A stretch of 64,000 nucleotides of DNA from CAYRAV01 sp964422365 (GCA_964422365.1 CAYRAV010000005.1:1-64000); one strand, 5' to 3'. Counted from the stretch's first letter, positions 26,493-36,426 are shown. Numbers and translations are program-made. The notes: generated by a model not told the origin, from the sequence alone.

Positions 26493-29400
26493 TAGTACTT
26501 TACTCAAGGTATCAAACAAATTTTTCACATCAATTGGCTTGGCTATGTGACCATTCATTCCACACTTTAGTGCTTCTTGTCTGTCTTCTTCAAAAGCATT
26601 GGCAGACATCGCTAAAATCGGTATTGATGACAATTCCTTATTCTCCAGCTGCCGAATCGCCTTAGTTGCCTCATAACCATTCATCACTGGCATTTGTATA
26701 TCCATAAGCACTAGCTGATAATATCCTGGTTCGGATTTTTTCAACATATCTACGGCAATTTGCCCATTTTCTGCAATTTCAGTAGAATATCCTGCCTCAC
26801 CTAAAATCATCGCAGCAAGTTCCTGATTCATTTCAATATCCTCTGCCAGCAAAATACGCCCTGTACGACGATTCGCTTTCTCCTCATCGTTTCTCTTTTT
26901 CCTTATTTCCTCTGTACTTACAATTGAATGTAAGCAGTCTCTTAACTCTGATAAAAACAATGGTTTACTGCAAAATGATGTAACACCTGCTTCCTTCGCT
27001 TCATCTGCAATGTCACTCCAATCGTATGCAGCCATAACAATAACTGATACATTTTCATCCATTTCTTTTCTGATTCCCTGTGTAACTTCCATACTGTCCA
27101 TGTCATGCAATGGATAATCAATAATATATACACCATAGTTATCATTGTCTGCTGCTGCCTGGCGGGTACATATCAGCGCCTCCTTTCCTGATAATGCCCA
27201 CTCTGCACGAATTCCAAGCTGTCCCAGCATAGATGATACACTCTCACAAGTATTCACATCCTCATTTACAACCAATGCTCTGCAATTTTTAAATTCCGGT
27301 ACAACTTGCGGCTTCCTTGCTTTTGCATTCAAACGGAATGTAAAGGAAATCGTAACTTCTGTACCTACGCCTTGTTTACTTTTCACCTCAATAGATCCAT
27401 TCATCATATCTACAATATTTTTTGTAATTGCCATTCCGAGACCGGTTCCCTGAATTTTGCTGATTGTAGAATTTCTTTCTCTCTCAAATGGTTCAAAAAT
27501 ACGTGATACAAATTCCTCACTCATACCAATACCAGTATCTTTGATACAAAATTCATAATTTACACAGTCTGTTGGTGCTCCCGATTTTTCTGTGACTCTT
27601 AAACTCACATTACCTCCCACATTCGTATACTTCACAGCATTACTGAGCAGATTCAAAAGCACCTGATTCAATCGCAATTTATCACAATAAATCTCCTCAT
27701 CCAGAACATCCACAGTGTCAATATACAATTCAAGCCCCTTTGCCTGAACATCTGCCTGTAAAATGTTGTGCAATTCATGCAGAATATCCGGCAAGCTGCA
27801 TGGCTCCTCTTCTAAATGTACTTTGCCGCTTTCAATACGGCTCATATCTAAAACATCATTAATCAGACTTAGCAAATGATTTCCCGATGTCCTAATCTTT
27901 CCCAAATATTCTTCTACCTGTTCCTGGTGGTCAATATGGGTAATTGCCAAATTCGTAAAGCCGACAATTGCATTCATCGGAGTTCGGATATCATGAGACA
28001 TATTAGAAAGAAATACACTTTTTGCCTCATTTGCCTTATTTGCCTGTAAAAGTGCTTCCTCCAACAGCCTTTTCTTCTCCATTTCATCACGAATTTCCTC
28101 ATCCACACTACGGAATCCCAGAACAACACCTTGACTATCCTCCCATTCGCCTGCACGCACAGCTTTCATTTGGAAGTATCTCACTTCACCATTGCAAAGT
28201 GTACGGTAATTAATATAATACATCTTTTTCTCAGACAGTTCTTCTTTCAGCCCCTCCTGAGAAGATGCCCACCGCATCATTTCCCTGTCATCCTCATAAA
28301 CACACGTCTGTATGTAATGCTCCAAACTTTCCTTCAGTGGCTGCCCCTCAGAAAAAGTAGAAGCTAGTATGTGGTTTTTGCAGTCAGCAGTCCGAAGCGT
28401 ATTTCCCATACCTGTTTTCAGGTCAAAAAAGCATACAAGGTTATAATCTATGCTCAATGCATGAACTAATTCCATCTTCTCCTTTTTTTCCTTCAGCTTT
28501 TGAGTAGTACAATCCAAAAGAAATCGCTGATAACATAACTCCCCATTCTCAATTAAAAGTTTCACATTCCCCATTACATGCAGTATCTCCCCATCCTCAT
28601 GTCTTACACGATAGTCTACACTAATACTGTCTCCTTCTTTTTTCAGCCTTCCAATACATTCCCGAAGTCTTGCTTTATCTTCATCAACAACAGATTCTGC
28701 AATCATATCGAATCCCTTTTCTTCTAATTCTTCTTGAGACTCGTACCCCAAAATTTTTAGTGCAGCTCCATTTATGCTGATAACATGTGCACCATCTATT
28801 GTATGTAGGATTACTCCACAATCCATAGTGGTAAAAATCGTTTCCAAAGTACGGTTCTTTTTCATGATCTCCTGCTTATAAGCATGCTCCTGTGTCACAT
28901 CAATTGCCACACCCACTGTTCCCATTACACTTCCATCAAGGTCATACAAGGGAGATTTATAAGTCGTAAGTGTTCTCATGCCATCTCCAGTTTTAATTTT
29001 TTCCTCAGATATACAGGTTCTTTTCTTATTCATGACCTCAAGTTCCGATTCCACGCAAGCAGGATCATCATAGTCAACATTCCAAATATAAGCATGCTTA
29101 CGTCCTTCCACCTGCTCCTTTGCTTTATTAACTGTTGTACAAAAACTGTCATTTACCTTCTCATGTACCCCTTCTTTGTCCTTATACCAAATAAGGTTTG
29201 GAATATTGTTAATGGTAGCTTCTAAATAATGACTGGCCTGCCAAAAATCCTTGCTCATCTTACAAGTCTGCTGCCACCTCGAGACCCTGAATTTAATTTC
29301 TTCATCCGACATAGGCATCGTCCATATATCTTTAATTTTTGACAAGACATCTGTCAAAAACATTATCTGCTTCTTGTCTGCAAGCAGAATAAGCTCAGTG

Positions 29401-29621
29401 TCCCTGCTCTTGCCTAAGTCTAACATCTGCAATGCCTCTTTTACATCCAAATCCTGTAAATTCACCAGAATCACATCTGCCTTAGCTGCCAATGCTTTCT
29501 CAGGTTCATCACTCTCAGAGAACTCATGTGTAAAATGTTCAAGCGGAGATGTTTCTTTTAAAATTTCAAATACTCTGCACTGATGACCTGTTAAATAAAA
29601 ATGAATATGGCAATGATACAT
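26481..29621 (-). CDS. Hybrid sensor histidine kinase, PAS repeats and receiver domains
   Basis: About 1046 residues. In order: a degenerate receiver-like region (about 1-120), PAS domains at about 135-245 and 255-375 with PAS-like sequence to about 510, a short coiled coil, HisKA with phospho-acceptor His in FLSNMSHDIRTPMNAI, HATPase (NQVLLNLLSNAVKYT, DTGIGMS, GTGLGMAI), a first receiver with an atypical active site (VVNEDVNTC, YIIDYPLHDMD) and a second, canonical receiver (LLAEDIEMNQ, LVLMDIQMPVMNG, Lys in HIAKPID). No membrane segment is seen, so it is cytosolic. Start at the ATG at 29621, with GGGAGG upstream. The last residues ERV and the TGA come from the MITE end. Signal and target unknown. 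Confidence 0.92.
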   Translation of the reverse strand: MYHCHIHFYLTGHQCRVFEILKETSPLEHFTHEFSESDEPEKALAAKADVILVNLQDLDVKEALQMLDLGKSRDTELILLADKKQIMFLTDVLSKIKDIWTMPMSDEEIKFRVSRWQQTCKMSKDFWQASHYLEATINNIPNLIWYKDKEGVHEKVNDSFCTTVNKAKEQVEGRKHAYIWNVDYDDPACVESELEVMNKKRTCISEEKIKTGDGMRTLTTYKSPLYDLDGSVMGTVGVAIDVTQEHAYKQEIMKKNRTLETIFTTMDCGVILHTIDGAHVISINGAALKILGYESQEELEEKGFDMIAESVVDEDKARLRECIGRLKKEGDSISVDYRVRHEDGEILHVMGNVKLLIENGELCYQRFLLDCTTQKLKEKKEKMELVHALSIDYNLVCFFDLKTGMGNTLRTADCKNHILASTFSEGQPLKESLEHYIQTCVYEDDREMMRWASSQEGLKEELSEKKMYYINYRTLCNGEVRYFQMKAVRAGEWEDSQGVVLGFRSVDEEIRDEMEKKRLLEEALLQANKANEAKSVFLSNMSHDIRTPMNAIVGFTNLAITHIDHQEQVEEYLGKIRTSGNHLLSLINDVLDMSRIESGKVHLEEEPCSLPDILHELHNILQADVQAKGLELYIDTVDVLDEEIYCDKLRLNQVLLNLLSNAVKYTNVGGNVSLRVTEKSGAPTDCVNYEFCIKDTGIGMSEEFVSRIFEPFERERNSTISKIQGTGLGMAITKNIVDMMNGSIEVKSKQGVGTEVTISFTFRLNAKARKPQVVPEFKNCRALVVNEDVNTCESVSSMLGQLGIRAEWALSGKEALICTRQAAADNDNYGVYIIDYPLHDMDSMEVTQGIRKEMDENVSVIVMAAYDWSDIADEAKEAGVTSFCSKPLFLSELRDCLHSIVSTEEIRKKRNDEEKANRRTGRILLAEDIEMNQELAAMILGEAGYSTEIAENGQIAVDMLKKSEPGYYQLVLMDIQMPVMNGYEATKAIRQLENKELSSIPILAMSANAFEEDRQEALKCGMNGHIAKPIDVKNLFDTLSKVLERV

Positions 29622-29746
29622 ACCAATTTCCTCCCTAATGCTTTGCAAATTATTTTCATATCGTTGTGCTTATCGACTTAATTCAAGAAATATTCATATC
29701 ATGAATAGTAGATTTTATAAAATAAGTAACTCACCTATATTACTAT

Positions 29747-29775
29747 ATTCTAACAAACCCATAGATTTGTGTCAA
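29747..29775 (-). promoter_or_regulatory. Promoter of the hybrid kinase gene
   Basis: Minus strand TTGACA (29775-29770), a 17-nt spacer and TAGAAT (29752-29747), about 120 nt before the kinase ATG. The rest of the 307-bp gap (29622-29928) shows no gene. Confidence 0.7.
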
Positions 29776-29928
29776 TATTTGGGATACTTTCGGATACCGC
29801 ATATAACCACTGATAAAGAAAATTATACAAACCATTACCATTTGGGAGAAAAAGAATTTTGTCATATTGTTTTTAAAATGCTGTTATATCAACAGACCAT
29901 CTTCTACACAATGCTCTTCTCTTTGATA

Positions 29929-31716
29929 TCAAGTCGGAATACTATCATCCACACACAACACCCCCCATCCTAACACTTCGTTGGGTGATAGCGGAAACCT
30001 TAACAGCTGTCTCGTTCCTCCAATTAAATATGCCTTTGCTTTCTGTCCATACAGATAAGGATCATATCCTCTTATAATCCCCCACTCCATCAAAAGCCCG
30101 CAGCTCCCTGTCACAAAAGGTGTCGCCATAGATGTTCCACTTTTCACACTATATCCGCCATTTGGTGCGGCACACAATATCTCCACTCCGGGAGCTGCCA
30201 GATCTGGTTTAATCTGTTCATTTCTTGTATATCCTCTTCCTGAAAAGTATGCCTCTCCATCTGTGTTTCCATTATAGGCCGCCACAGTAATTGCAGCATC
30301 TGTAGTAGAAGGAATGGTAAGTGTTGTATCTACTTCAGGCTGTAAAAAACGTGTGTTTTCATTGACCAGGCTTCCTGATGGCAGCCATAAATCATATCTT
30401 CCATCTATGATATTTTGTGCCTCAATCTGCACAGTCCAGATTCCTCCTTCAATCACAGTTTCCCGCGGTATCCATTCAATATAAATTTCCTGCAATCCAT
30501 TAAAAGGAGTAGGTGCACCATAATTTACCAATAGTTCCGTTTTTCCTAATATATAACTTCTAATTCCCGTTTCATTTTGATATAGTGTAAGACTTTGATT
30601 GCTTGGATTAATGATTTGTACATTCATAGAATCTGCAAAATTTTTCCACAATTGAAGATTTAGTGTTCTTTCCCCTTCATTGACTGCAAGTTCTATATTT
30701 TCTCTTTCTCTTCCTGATATAAATACACCACCTGCATGTCTTCCGCTTGCCCCTTCATTTCCACTTCCAATACAAATTGTGCTTTTCCACCTGCCTGCTG
30801 CCTCATTAATAAACTGTTCCAACATGCCCCTTCCATTGTGGGAACCATAACTATTTCCAAAACTAATATTCACTGCTACTGGCATGAGCAATGTTTCTGC
30901 TGTTGTAATCACATAGTCTAATGCTTCCATTAATCTCGTTGTTCTTGGAAAAGAATTGCCAACAGAATCTCCTAACTTTACTACCAGCATTTTGGCCAAA
31001 GGTGCCACTCCATGGTATCGCCCGCTGCTTGCTCTTCCATTTCCACAGGCAATTCCTGCTACTGCTGTCCCATGTCCTGACACATCTACAGATGGTACTT
31101 TTTCTAATTGCTCTGGTACTGTACGTTCTCTAAGTGCTTCATTAATCTGCTCTTCTGTGTATAATGTTCCCGTCACATATCCTTCTGGCGGCGGTCCTGT
31201 CCGAATGGTCTGATCCCACAATTCTAAGATTCTTGTAGTGCCGTCCTGATTACGAAAATCAGGGTGGGTATAGTCAATCCCTGAATCTATTATGGCAACT
31301 AAAACACCCTCACCATACAAATCATTTTTTCCTGTTGCTCCCACTTGCTGCAGCTGGTTATTATAAACCCTTCTCCAGTTTTCCTGCAAAGGATTAATAC
31401 AGGAAATAGCATTTCCACCTGTGACAGAAAAAAATAACTGCTTTGGCTGTTCGATATATTCCACTTCCTCAAATCCTGAAAAACGCTGTATCAGGTCCTC
31501 TCTAATTGTAATAATAGCAAAACCGGACATTAATGATACAATGGCTACTTCTATTTCTTCCTGAAGACGAAAAAGATTACCATGATATTTCACAATAAGC
31601 TCCCATGTTTTCGTTTCAGCATCATATCCTGTATTTAAATCCCATGTTTTCGCCCTTTGTGCTTCACTTGTATTGAGTGCCAAATTAAGTTTTGTGTCAA
31701 GTTTTCCATTTTCCAT
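29929..31716 (-). CDS. Subtilisin-like serine protease (S8 family)
   Basis: About 595 residues with the catalytic triad in order: Asp in VAIIDSGIDYTHPDF, His in VSGHGTAVAGIACG, Ser in SGTSMATPFVTGSCG, plus the oxyanion Asn region VNISFGNSYGSHNGRG. A large insertion (about residues 350-480) between the His and Ser motifs, and the lack of a signal peptide, resemble the Csp-type proteases of Clostridia, which include germination proteases; no spore role is shown here. The N-terminal 110 residues form a prodomain-like region. I start at the ATG at 31716 after GGGAGGG rather than 31776. It is transcribed divergently from dinB with a short shared upstream region. Confidence 0.88.
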   Translation of the reverse strand: MENGKLDTKLNLALNTSEAQRAKTWDLNTGYDAETKTWELIVKYHGNLFRLQEEIEVAIVSLMSGFAIITIREDLIQRFSGFEEVEYIEQPKQLFFSVTGGNAISCINPLQENWRRVYNNQLQQVGATGKNDLYGEGVLVAIIDSGIDYTHPDFRNQDGTTRILELWDQTIRTGPPPEGYVTGTLYTEEQINEALRERTVPEQLEKVPSVDVSGHGTAVAGIACGNGRASSGRYHGVAPLAKMLVVKLGDSVGNSFPRTTRLMEALDYVITTAETLLMPVAVNISFGNSYGSHNGRGMLEQFINEAAGRWKSTICIGSGNEGASGRHAGGVFISGRERENIELAVNEGERTLNLQLWKNFADSMNVQIINPSNQSLTLYQNETGIRSYILGKTELLVNYGAPTPFNGLQEIYIEWIPRETVIEGGIWTVQIEAQNIIDGRYDLWLPSGSLVNENTRFLQPEVDTTLTIPSTTDAAITVAAYNGNTDGEAYFSGRGYTRNEQIKPDLAAPGVEILCAAPNGGYSVKSGTSMATPFVTGSCGLLMEWGIIRGYDPYLYGQKAKAYLIGGTRQLLRFPLSPNEVLGWGVLCVDDSIPT

Positions 31717-31852
31717 AAAACCATCACCCTCCCTATTCACATACTCTTCCCATATATAATCAAACCATATTTCCATGAGAAAATATTACAGTATTTGTAA
31801 AATGTATGAACTACAATTTTTTATATGAATAAATCCTAATATTTTTTTCCAC

Positions 31853-31881
31853 TTTACATCCCCCTCTTTTTTTGATACAAT
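31853..31881 (+). promoter_or_regulatory. Promoter of dinB
   Basis: TTTACA (31853-31858), a 17-nt spacer and TACAAT (31876-31881), about 28 nt before the dinB ATG. I see no LexA/DinR box overlapping it. Confidence 0.6.
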
Positions 31882-31909
31882 ATTGCAAGAAAGGAACAGG
31901 TGTTTGAGT

Positions 31910-33154
31910 ATGAGATTTATTTTTCATGTTGATGTGGATTCTGCTTTTTTATCCTGGACGGCAGTACAGAGATTAGAACTTGCCAAAGACAATCCAGATT
32001 CTGTACAGGAACAATTAGATATTAGAACCATTCCTTCTGCCATTGGCGGAGACATTGAAAAACGTCATGGTATCATTCTTGCCAAGTCAACTCCTGCAAA
32101 AAAATACGGAATTGTAACTGGTGAACCCATTATCAAGGCACTGCAAAAATGTCCTAACCTGTACTTGGTTTCCCCCGATCATACCCTATATACAGAACAA
32201 TCCGGCAAATTAATGGCATTACTCTCTCAATACAGCCCTGTTCTGGAAAAATATAGTATCGATGAAAGTTTTTTAGATATGACAGGAATTGTGCACGCAA
32301 AAGAAGAAGCAATATCCCTTGCCAGGCAAATGAAAGATCATATAGAGAAAGAATTAAAATTTACAGTAAGTATTGGTGTTTCTTCTAATAAACTTCTGGC
32401 AAAAATGGGATCTGATTTACAGAAACCAAATCATGTTACAACACTTTTCAAAGAAGAAATACCTGAGAAAATGTGGCCGCTGCCATGTGGCAGCCTGTTT
32501 TTTGTAGGAAAGGTAACAGAAGCAAAGTTAAAAGCCCTCCGTATCCATACTATCGGCGATATTGCAAAAACAGAACGAAGTCTCTTAATTTCTGAATTGA
32601 AATCCCACGGTGAAAAAATATGGTACTATGCCAATGGAATGGATGATTCTTCTGTTGTCCCAAATGAAGGCCCTCATAAAGGATATGGAAACAGTATCAC
32701 CCTTCCAAAAGATGCAGCAACTGCTGCTGAATGTAAAAAAGTCATCTTATCCCTCACTGAAAATGTTGCTGCCCGTCTGCGCCGCAACCAGGTAAAAGCA
32801 GGGTCTGTTTCTGTTACCCTGCGGTATAATATTCATGATAACCATTCCCGTCAGACTGTATTAGAAAATCCAACTAACACAACAGAAGAACTATATCTTG
32901 CTTACTGCAAGATTTTTAACCAGTTCTGGAATGGTTCTCCTGTCCGCTTAATCGGAGTATCTACTGGAAAAATTATTCCTGCCTCTTCTGCTACAAGGCA
33001 GCTCTCCTTTTTTGATGATCACAAAATGGAAAAATGGGAGAAACTTGATAAGACCATTGACAATATCCGCTCAAAGTTTGGAAATGATGCTGTAAAACGA
33101 GCGGCTTTTCTGGAGGGGGATATCGATCATATGACAGGAAAAAATAAATCATAA
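31910..33154 (+). CDS. dinB: DNA polymerase IV (Y family)
   Basis: About 414 residues. A Y-family translesion polymerase: metal-binding FHVDVDSAFLSW at the N terminus, the second acidic motif YSIDESFLDMTG near residue 100, the SIGVSSNKLLAKMGSDLQKP helix-hairpin region and the little-finger domain in the C-terminal third. It lacks an obvious C-terminal QLSLF clamp motif but has RQLSFFDDHK near the end, which fits a beta-clamp-binding peptide. Start at the ATG at 31910 (MRFIFHVDVD), as in relatives; AGGTG lies 9 nt upstream. One of only three plus-strand genes here. It bypasses DNA lesions with low fidelity. Confidence 0.93.
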   Translation: MRFIFHVDVDSAFLSWTAVQRLELAKDNPDSVQEQLDIRTIPSAIGGDIEKRHGIILAKSTPAKKYGIVTGEPIIKALQKCPNLYLVSPDHTLYTEQSGKLMALLSQYSPVLEKYSIDESFLDMTGIVHAKEEAISLARQMKDHIEKELKFTVSIGVSSNKLLAKMGSDLQKPNHVTTLFKEEIPEKMWPLPCGSLFFVGKVTEAKLKALRIHTIGDIAKTERSLLISELKSHGEKIWYYANGMDDSSVVPNEGPHKGYGNSITLPKDAATAAECKKVILSLTENVAARLRRNQVKAGSVSVTLRYNIHDNHSRQTVLENPTNTTEELYLAYCKIFNQFWNGSPVRLIGVSTGKIIPASSATRQLSFFDDHKMEKWEKLDKTIDNIRSKFGNDAVKRAAFLEGDIDHMTGKNKS

Positions 33155-33157
33155 ATT

Positions 33158-33176
33158 ATCTTTCCAAACATGCTCC
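33158..33176. repeat. Solo MITE terminal-repeat fragment
   Basis: TTTCCAAACATGCTCCAG directly after dinB, a degenerate right end of the TA-flanked MITE family with no partner end nearby. Confidence 0.45.
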
Positions 33177-33215
33177 AGCCATTTGAACATTTATAAGCAG
33201 AAAGTTTAAGAAGTT

Positions 33216-33644
33216 TTATACTATTACTGCAGAATAACCTTTTTGTGTTTTTCCTTTTTCAATATGTTCTTTAAAACCATTTATGTAAAAAGAAATACAA
33301 TCTTCCTGTCCGTTTATCAGCCTTCTCCTAACTTTCTCCCATGCTTTCATTGACACTGTAAAATCAGGAAAACCTGCTATTAAGACTGGCTGTTTTTCCT
33401 CCTGAATCCAAAAATATTCCCCTCCATAGTTTTTACGAGCAGTTTCAAATACATAAGAACCAACCATCGATACTATGTTAAAAATATTCTCCTCATCTAA
33501 CTCATAATCACTTATTTCTTGAAGCAGCTCATCCACAAGTCTTAAACTTTTTATTGAAAAATCAAATGTACCTTTGTCACAAAAATTTTTAGTAAAACTA
33601 TTAGCAGTATCAACAATATCATTCATTAACTTTTCCATAATCAT
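33216..33644 (-). CDS. Hypothetical cytosolic protein, 142 residues
   Basis: No membrane segment or signal peptide. The N-terminal half is helical and acidic (RLVDELLQEISDYELDEEN). The middle has a compact strand-rich stretch (YGGEYFWIQEEKQPVLIAGFP) and a conserved-looking MKAWEKVRRRLINGQED. The size, acidity and isolated position resemble immunity-type or small DUF proteins, but I do not recognise a family and make no claim. AAAAGGAGAGG lies before the ATG, a strong site, so it is probably expressed. It stands between dinB (convergent) and the SDR gene. Confidence 0.7.
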   Translation of the reverse strand: MIMEKLMNDIVDTANSFTKNFCDKGTFDFSIKSLRLVDELLQEISDYELDEENIFNIVSMVGSYVFETARKNYGGEYFWIQEEKQPVLIAGFPDFTVSMKAWEKVRRRLINGQEDCISFYINGFKEHIEKGKTQKGYSAVIV

Positions 33645-33710
33645 GTCCTCTCCTTTTTATCATGTTTTATATACTGTACTGATGATATTTTGCAAACCCC
33701 TTTTCCTATT

Positions 33711-33821
33711 TTACATCACCAATATAATTTTTCTTGCCATATTTTCTTCCATTGGTGCAGCATACATCCCCTTCAAAAATTCAACAGTATCTCTTGCACT
33801 ATCCGTAGGAAACGGTAACAA
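33711..33821 (-). pseudogene. Short coding remnant after the SDR gene
   Basis: Directly after the SDR stop a short frame reads LLPFPTDSARDTVEFLKGMY, then AAPMEENMARKIILVM, ending at 33711. It has coding-like composition but no ATG; the only start would be a TTG at 33821 with AAGGG close by. It may be the tail of a lost gene or a small protein. Family unknown. Confidence 0.3.
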
Positions 33822-33828
33822 AGTTCCC

Positions 33829-34662
33829 TTACTGCTCTGGTTTCAATGCACCATAAAAATAACTTGCTGTTGCACCACCGTCAATCAGAAAGTCCGCTCC
33901 TGTAATAAAAGCCCCTGTGGGATTCATCAAAAGTTCTGCCACATTTGCAACCTCGTCTGCCGTACCTGGTCTGCCTGCTGGACATTTGGCAAACATATTT
34001 TTATAAAAATCTCCACGAGTTCCATTAAATTCGTCAATGGCAAGTGGTGTCACGACAATTCCCGGTGAAATGGAATTGAGCCTTGCGCCGCGTTCTCCCC
34101 ATTTTACAGATTCTGCCATGACGCGTTTTTCATTACAGCGTTTCGCCATCTGGTAAGCGTGAAGTGTGTCTTTTATATTTTCCAACTGCAAAATTTCCAG
34201 ATTTAGCAGCTGTTCTGTTGGTGTTATGGCAAGCTGCTCATCTTCTTCTGGTGTAAGCTGTTTCATACGATGCCCTGACTGGCTTGAAATCGTCACACCA
34301 ACACCGCCTGGTGCAATCACTTTTCCAACTTCCTCTAATAATACCGCAGTACCATATAAATCTACTTTTAAGATAACTTCCACCGATGCCTGGCTTGGCG
34401 ATACACCTGCAGCATTGACAAGCATTTTAATCTCTCCGCAGCTTAAGGCTTTATCAATCATCTGCAAAATAGATTCACGTGACGATAAATCCATTTCCAC
34501 AGGCTCTACATCAAACCCTGCCTGATTCATAATGCTTGCAATCTCTTTCGCATTTTCAAAATTCTTGTCGCCCATGACAATCTTTTTTCCGTATCCCATA
34601 CGCCTTGCAATTGCCATACCGATTTGTCCTGCCCCTGTCAAAATCATAACTTCTTTTTTCAT
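33829..34662 (-). CDS. SDR family oxidoreductase
   Basis: 277 residues. A classical short-chain dehydrogenase fold: N-terminal TGAGQIGMAIARRMG for NAD(P) binding, an acidic/Asp-Leu segment MDLSSRES (adenine contact), NAAGVSPSQ, Ser in TISSQSGHRM, and the catalytic Tyr-Lys as AYQMAKRCNEKRV, then SPGIVVTPLA. LIDGG near the C terminus is also typical. Substrate unknown. AGGGATG lies before the ATG. It is followed by a coding remnant and preceded, 27 nt upstream, by a flavodoxin gene; the pair are probably co-transcribed and may form a redox unit. Confidence 0.9.
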   Translation of the reverse strand: MKKEVMILTGAGQIGMAIARRMGYGKKIVMGDKNFENAKEIASIMNQAGFDVEPVEMDLSSRESILQMIDKALSCGEIKMLVNAAGVSPSQASVEVILKVDLYGTAVLLEEVGKVIAPGGVGVTISSQSGHRMKQLTPEEDEQLAITPTEQLLNLEILQLENIKDTLHAYQMAKRCNEKRVMAESVKWGERGARLNSISPGIVVTPLAIDEFNGTRGDFYKNMFAKCPAGRPGTADEVANVAELLMNPTGAFITGADFLIDGGATASYFYGALKPEQ

Positions 34663-34689
34663 TTCACCACATCCCTTCTTTATTGTTTA

Positions 34690-35196
34690 TTACACTTCCA
34701 GCCATTTTTTCAATACATCATCACATCTGCCCACGCTGCTTCCCTGAATTGCCAGCCCCTTCTTGATGACCGCACCCTGACAGCATTTCTTTAAGTCTGC
34801 TTCACTCTTCCCCATTCCACTGCCTTCATGGGTGCATAGCGGGCGAACTGTTTTCCCTTCAAAATTAATCTGTTCCAACACTGTGAACATATGCATCGGC
34901 ATCGTCCCCCAATAATTCGGATACATAACTGTCACTACATCATACTGTGACATATTTTCTGGCATTGCCACTACTTCCGGACGTGCATTATCGTGTAAAT
35001 CTTTTTTTGCCTGCTCAATGCAGGTGTTATAATCTGCAGCATAGGGTTTTACCGGCTCCACTTTAAAAAGCTGTGCACCTGTAAGGGCAGCCGCTTTCTC
35101 TGCCACCACTTCGGTATTTCCTTTTTCAATGTATTTCATGCTGCCGCCAAAATAGTTTTCATCTGCTCTTGAAAAATATAAAATAAGTTCCTTCAT
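34690..35196 (-). CDS. Flavodoxin
   Basis: 168 residues. Starts MKELILYFSRADENYFGG, the FMN-phosphate loop region, here of the longer Flavodoxin_4 type. It continues with VAEKAAALTGAQLFKVEPV, then a central YPNYWGTMPMHMFTVLEQ and CTHEGSGMGKS, which match flavodoxins that replace ferredoxin as an electron carrier in anaerobes. GGAGG lies before the ATG. It is 27 nt upstream of the SDR gene, and the divergent region 35197-35541 holds a MITE and the LysR gene end. Electron partners unknown. Confidence 0.88.
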   Translation of the reverse strand: MKELILYFSRADENYFGGSMKYIEKGNTEVVAEKAAALTGAQLFKVEPVKPYAADYNTCIEQAKKDLHDNARPEVVAMPENMSQYDVVTVMYPNYWGTMPMHMFTVLEQINFEGKTVRPLCTHEGSGMGKSEADLKKCCQGAVIKKGLAIQGSSVGRCDDVLKKWLEV

Positions 35197-35319
35197 GGTG
35201 ATATTCCTCCAATCAAATATTTTCTATGCTCCTATTTTAACTCGGTAATTCTTATCAATCAATTCGATTTTCGGTGGTAAATAATAAGTTTTTCTTATTA
35301 TAAAATCAGGACCATCTTA

Positions 35320-35479
35320 AAGTGTGTTTGAAAATTGCTTGTTACAAGATGTGCGTCACAATTTGTGGGGGATTTGGTCCAAATTTATGAGGTATAGCGG
35401 TCTACATCAATTAAATTTGGGGCAAATAGCATACAAAGCGGGTGTGCAGATTGCGGCAATGAATTTAAAAAACACGCTC
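35320..35479. mobile_element. MITE copy, 160 bp, central module deleted
   Basis: Ends AAGTGTGTTTGAAAAT and AAAACACGCTC, flanked by TA at 35318-35319 and 35480-35481. It lacks the CGGAC...GTCCG central module of the longer copies. The sequence joins GGGGCAAATAGCATAC directly to AAAGCGGGTGTGCAG, showing an internal-deletion subtype. Confidence 0.8.
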
Positions 35480-35541
35480 TATGGCAATCGCTTAAAATGG
35501 TTCTGGTTGATAAATCTACTCTGCATGTTCCTATGTCATAT

Positions 35542-36426
35542 TTATTGTGCAAACTTACACTGTAAAATCCTGGAAAATTCTTCCGAAGTATTTTTTGTAT
35601 TTTCTTTTTTCCAAAACGCACAATAATTCCGCTTAACCGGTTCCTCTCCACGATACAACGGAATCCTCACAATATTTGTTCCAAGACTGCCCTCTATCGG
35701 TGTTCCCTCACTCGGCATAAACCCTTTCCCGCTAATGATAAGCATCCTTGCTTCTTCCATATTATCAGCAAACAGTTTTTCTCCATGCAGACCGACAACC
35801 GTATGATAATATTCTGCTTCGGTTTCTTTTTGTGCTTCTGCCGATACAAGGATGCAAGGTATATTTTTTAATTCCTGCACCGTAATTTTATCCAAAGATG
35901 ACATTGGATTTCTTCTTGCAATCTCTATATGGGTGATATCAGACGTCAGAAATATATTCACAAATTCTTCTGAAAATGCCCTGCGCTGGTCATTAAATGC
36001 CAAATCTATTTTGTTATTTAAAAGCATACGATACAGTTCGTCATGATTGCCATAAAAAACCTCCACCGGAATATCAGGGTACTTGACCGCAAATTCCTCT
36101 AAGGCAACATGAAATTCATGCCCACTGTAACAACGTAAGAATCCCACCTTTAAACACTCCTGCTCCCCGCCTGCAAGCCTGCCTGCTTCCCTGACAATCT
36201 GTTCATAATCAGCAATCAGCACCAAACTCTTTTTATAGAAAAATTCCCCTGCGGGTGTCAGTTCAAACCTGCGTCCTTTTCGCTCCAGCAATGGAAATCC
36301 TAACTCTCTTTCTAATGCCTGCACCTGCTGTGATATGGCAGATTGAGAAATATTACATTCATAAGCTGCTTCAGAAAAACTATTGCATTTTACAACTGCC
36401 TGAAAATATTTGATCTGTCTTAACAC
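35542..36426 (-). CDS. LysR family transcriptional regulator
   Basis: 294 residues from a GTG at 36426, reading (M)LRQIKYFQAVVKCNSFSEA, the standard LysR start; GGAGG lies 7 nt before it. The open frame extends 87 codons further upstream, but that part is a separate fossil (36427-36687). The helix-turn-helix spans about 1-60 (SQSAISQQVQALERELG, LLERKGRRFELTPAG) and the effector domain about 90-290 (VGFLRCYSGHEF, LNNKIDLAFNDQRR). A candidate regulator of the flavodoxin-SDR pair, although it points in the same direction rather than away from it. Ligand unknown. Confidence 0.88.
   Translation of the reverse strand: MLRQIKYFQAVVKCNSFSEAAYECNISQSAISQQVQALERELGFPLLERKGRRFELTPAGEFFYKKSLVLIADYEQIVREAGRLAGGEQECLKVGFLRCYSGHEFHVALEEFAVKYPDIPVEVFYGNHDELYRMLLNNKIDLAFNDQRRAFSEEFVNIFLTSDITHIEIARRNPMSSLDKITVQELKNIPCILVSAEAQKETEAEYYHTVVGLHGEKLFADNMEEARMLIISGKGFMPSEGTPIEGSLGTNIVRIPLYRGEEPVKRNYCAFWKKENTKNTSEEFSRILQCKFAQ

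Noticed and set aside
29638..29973. A 111-residue plus-strand frame overlapping the subtilisin-like gene end
   Set aside because: No ribosome binding site, odd composition, and it overlaps the real gene and the kinase promoter.
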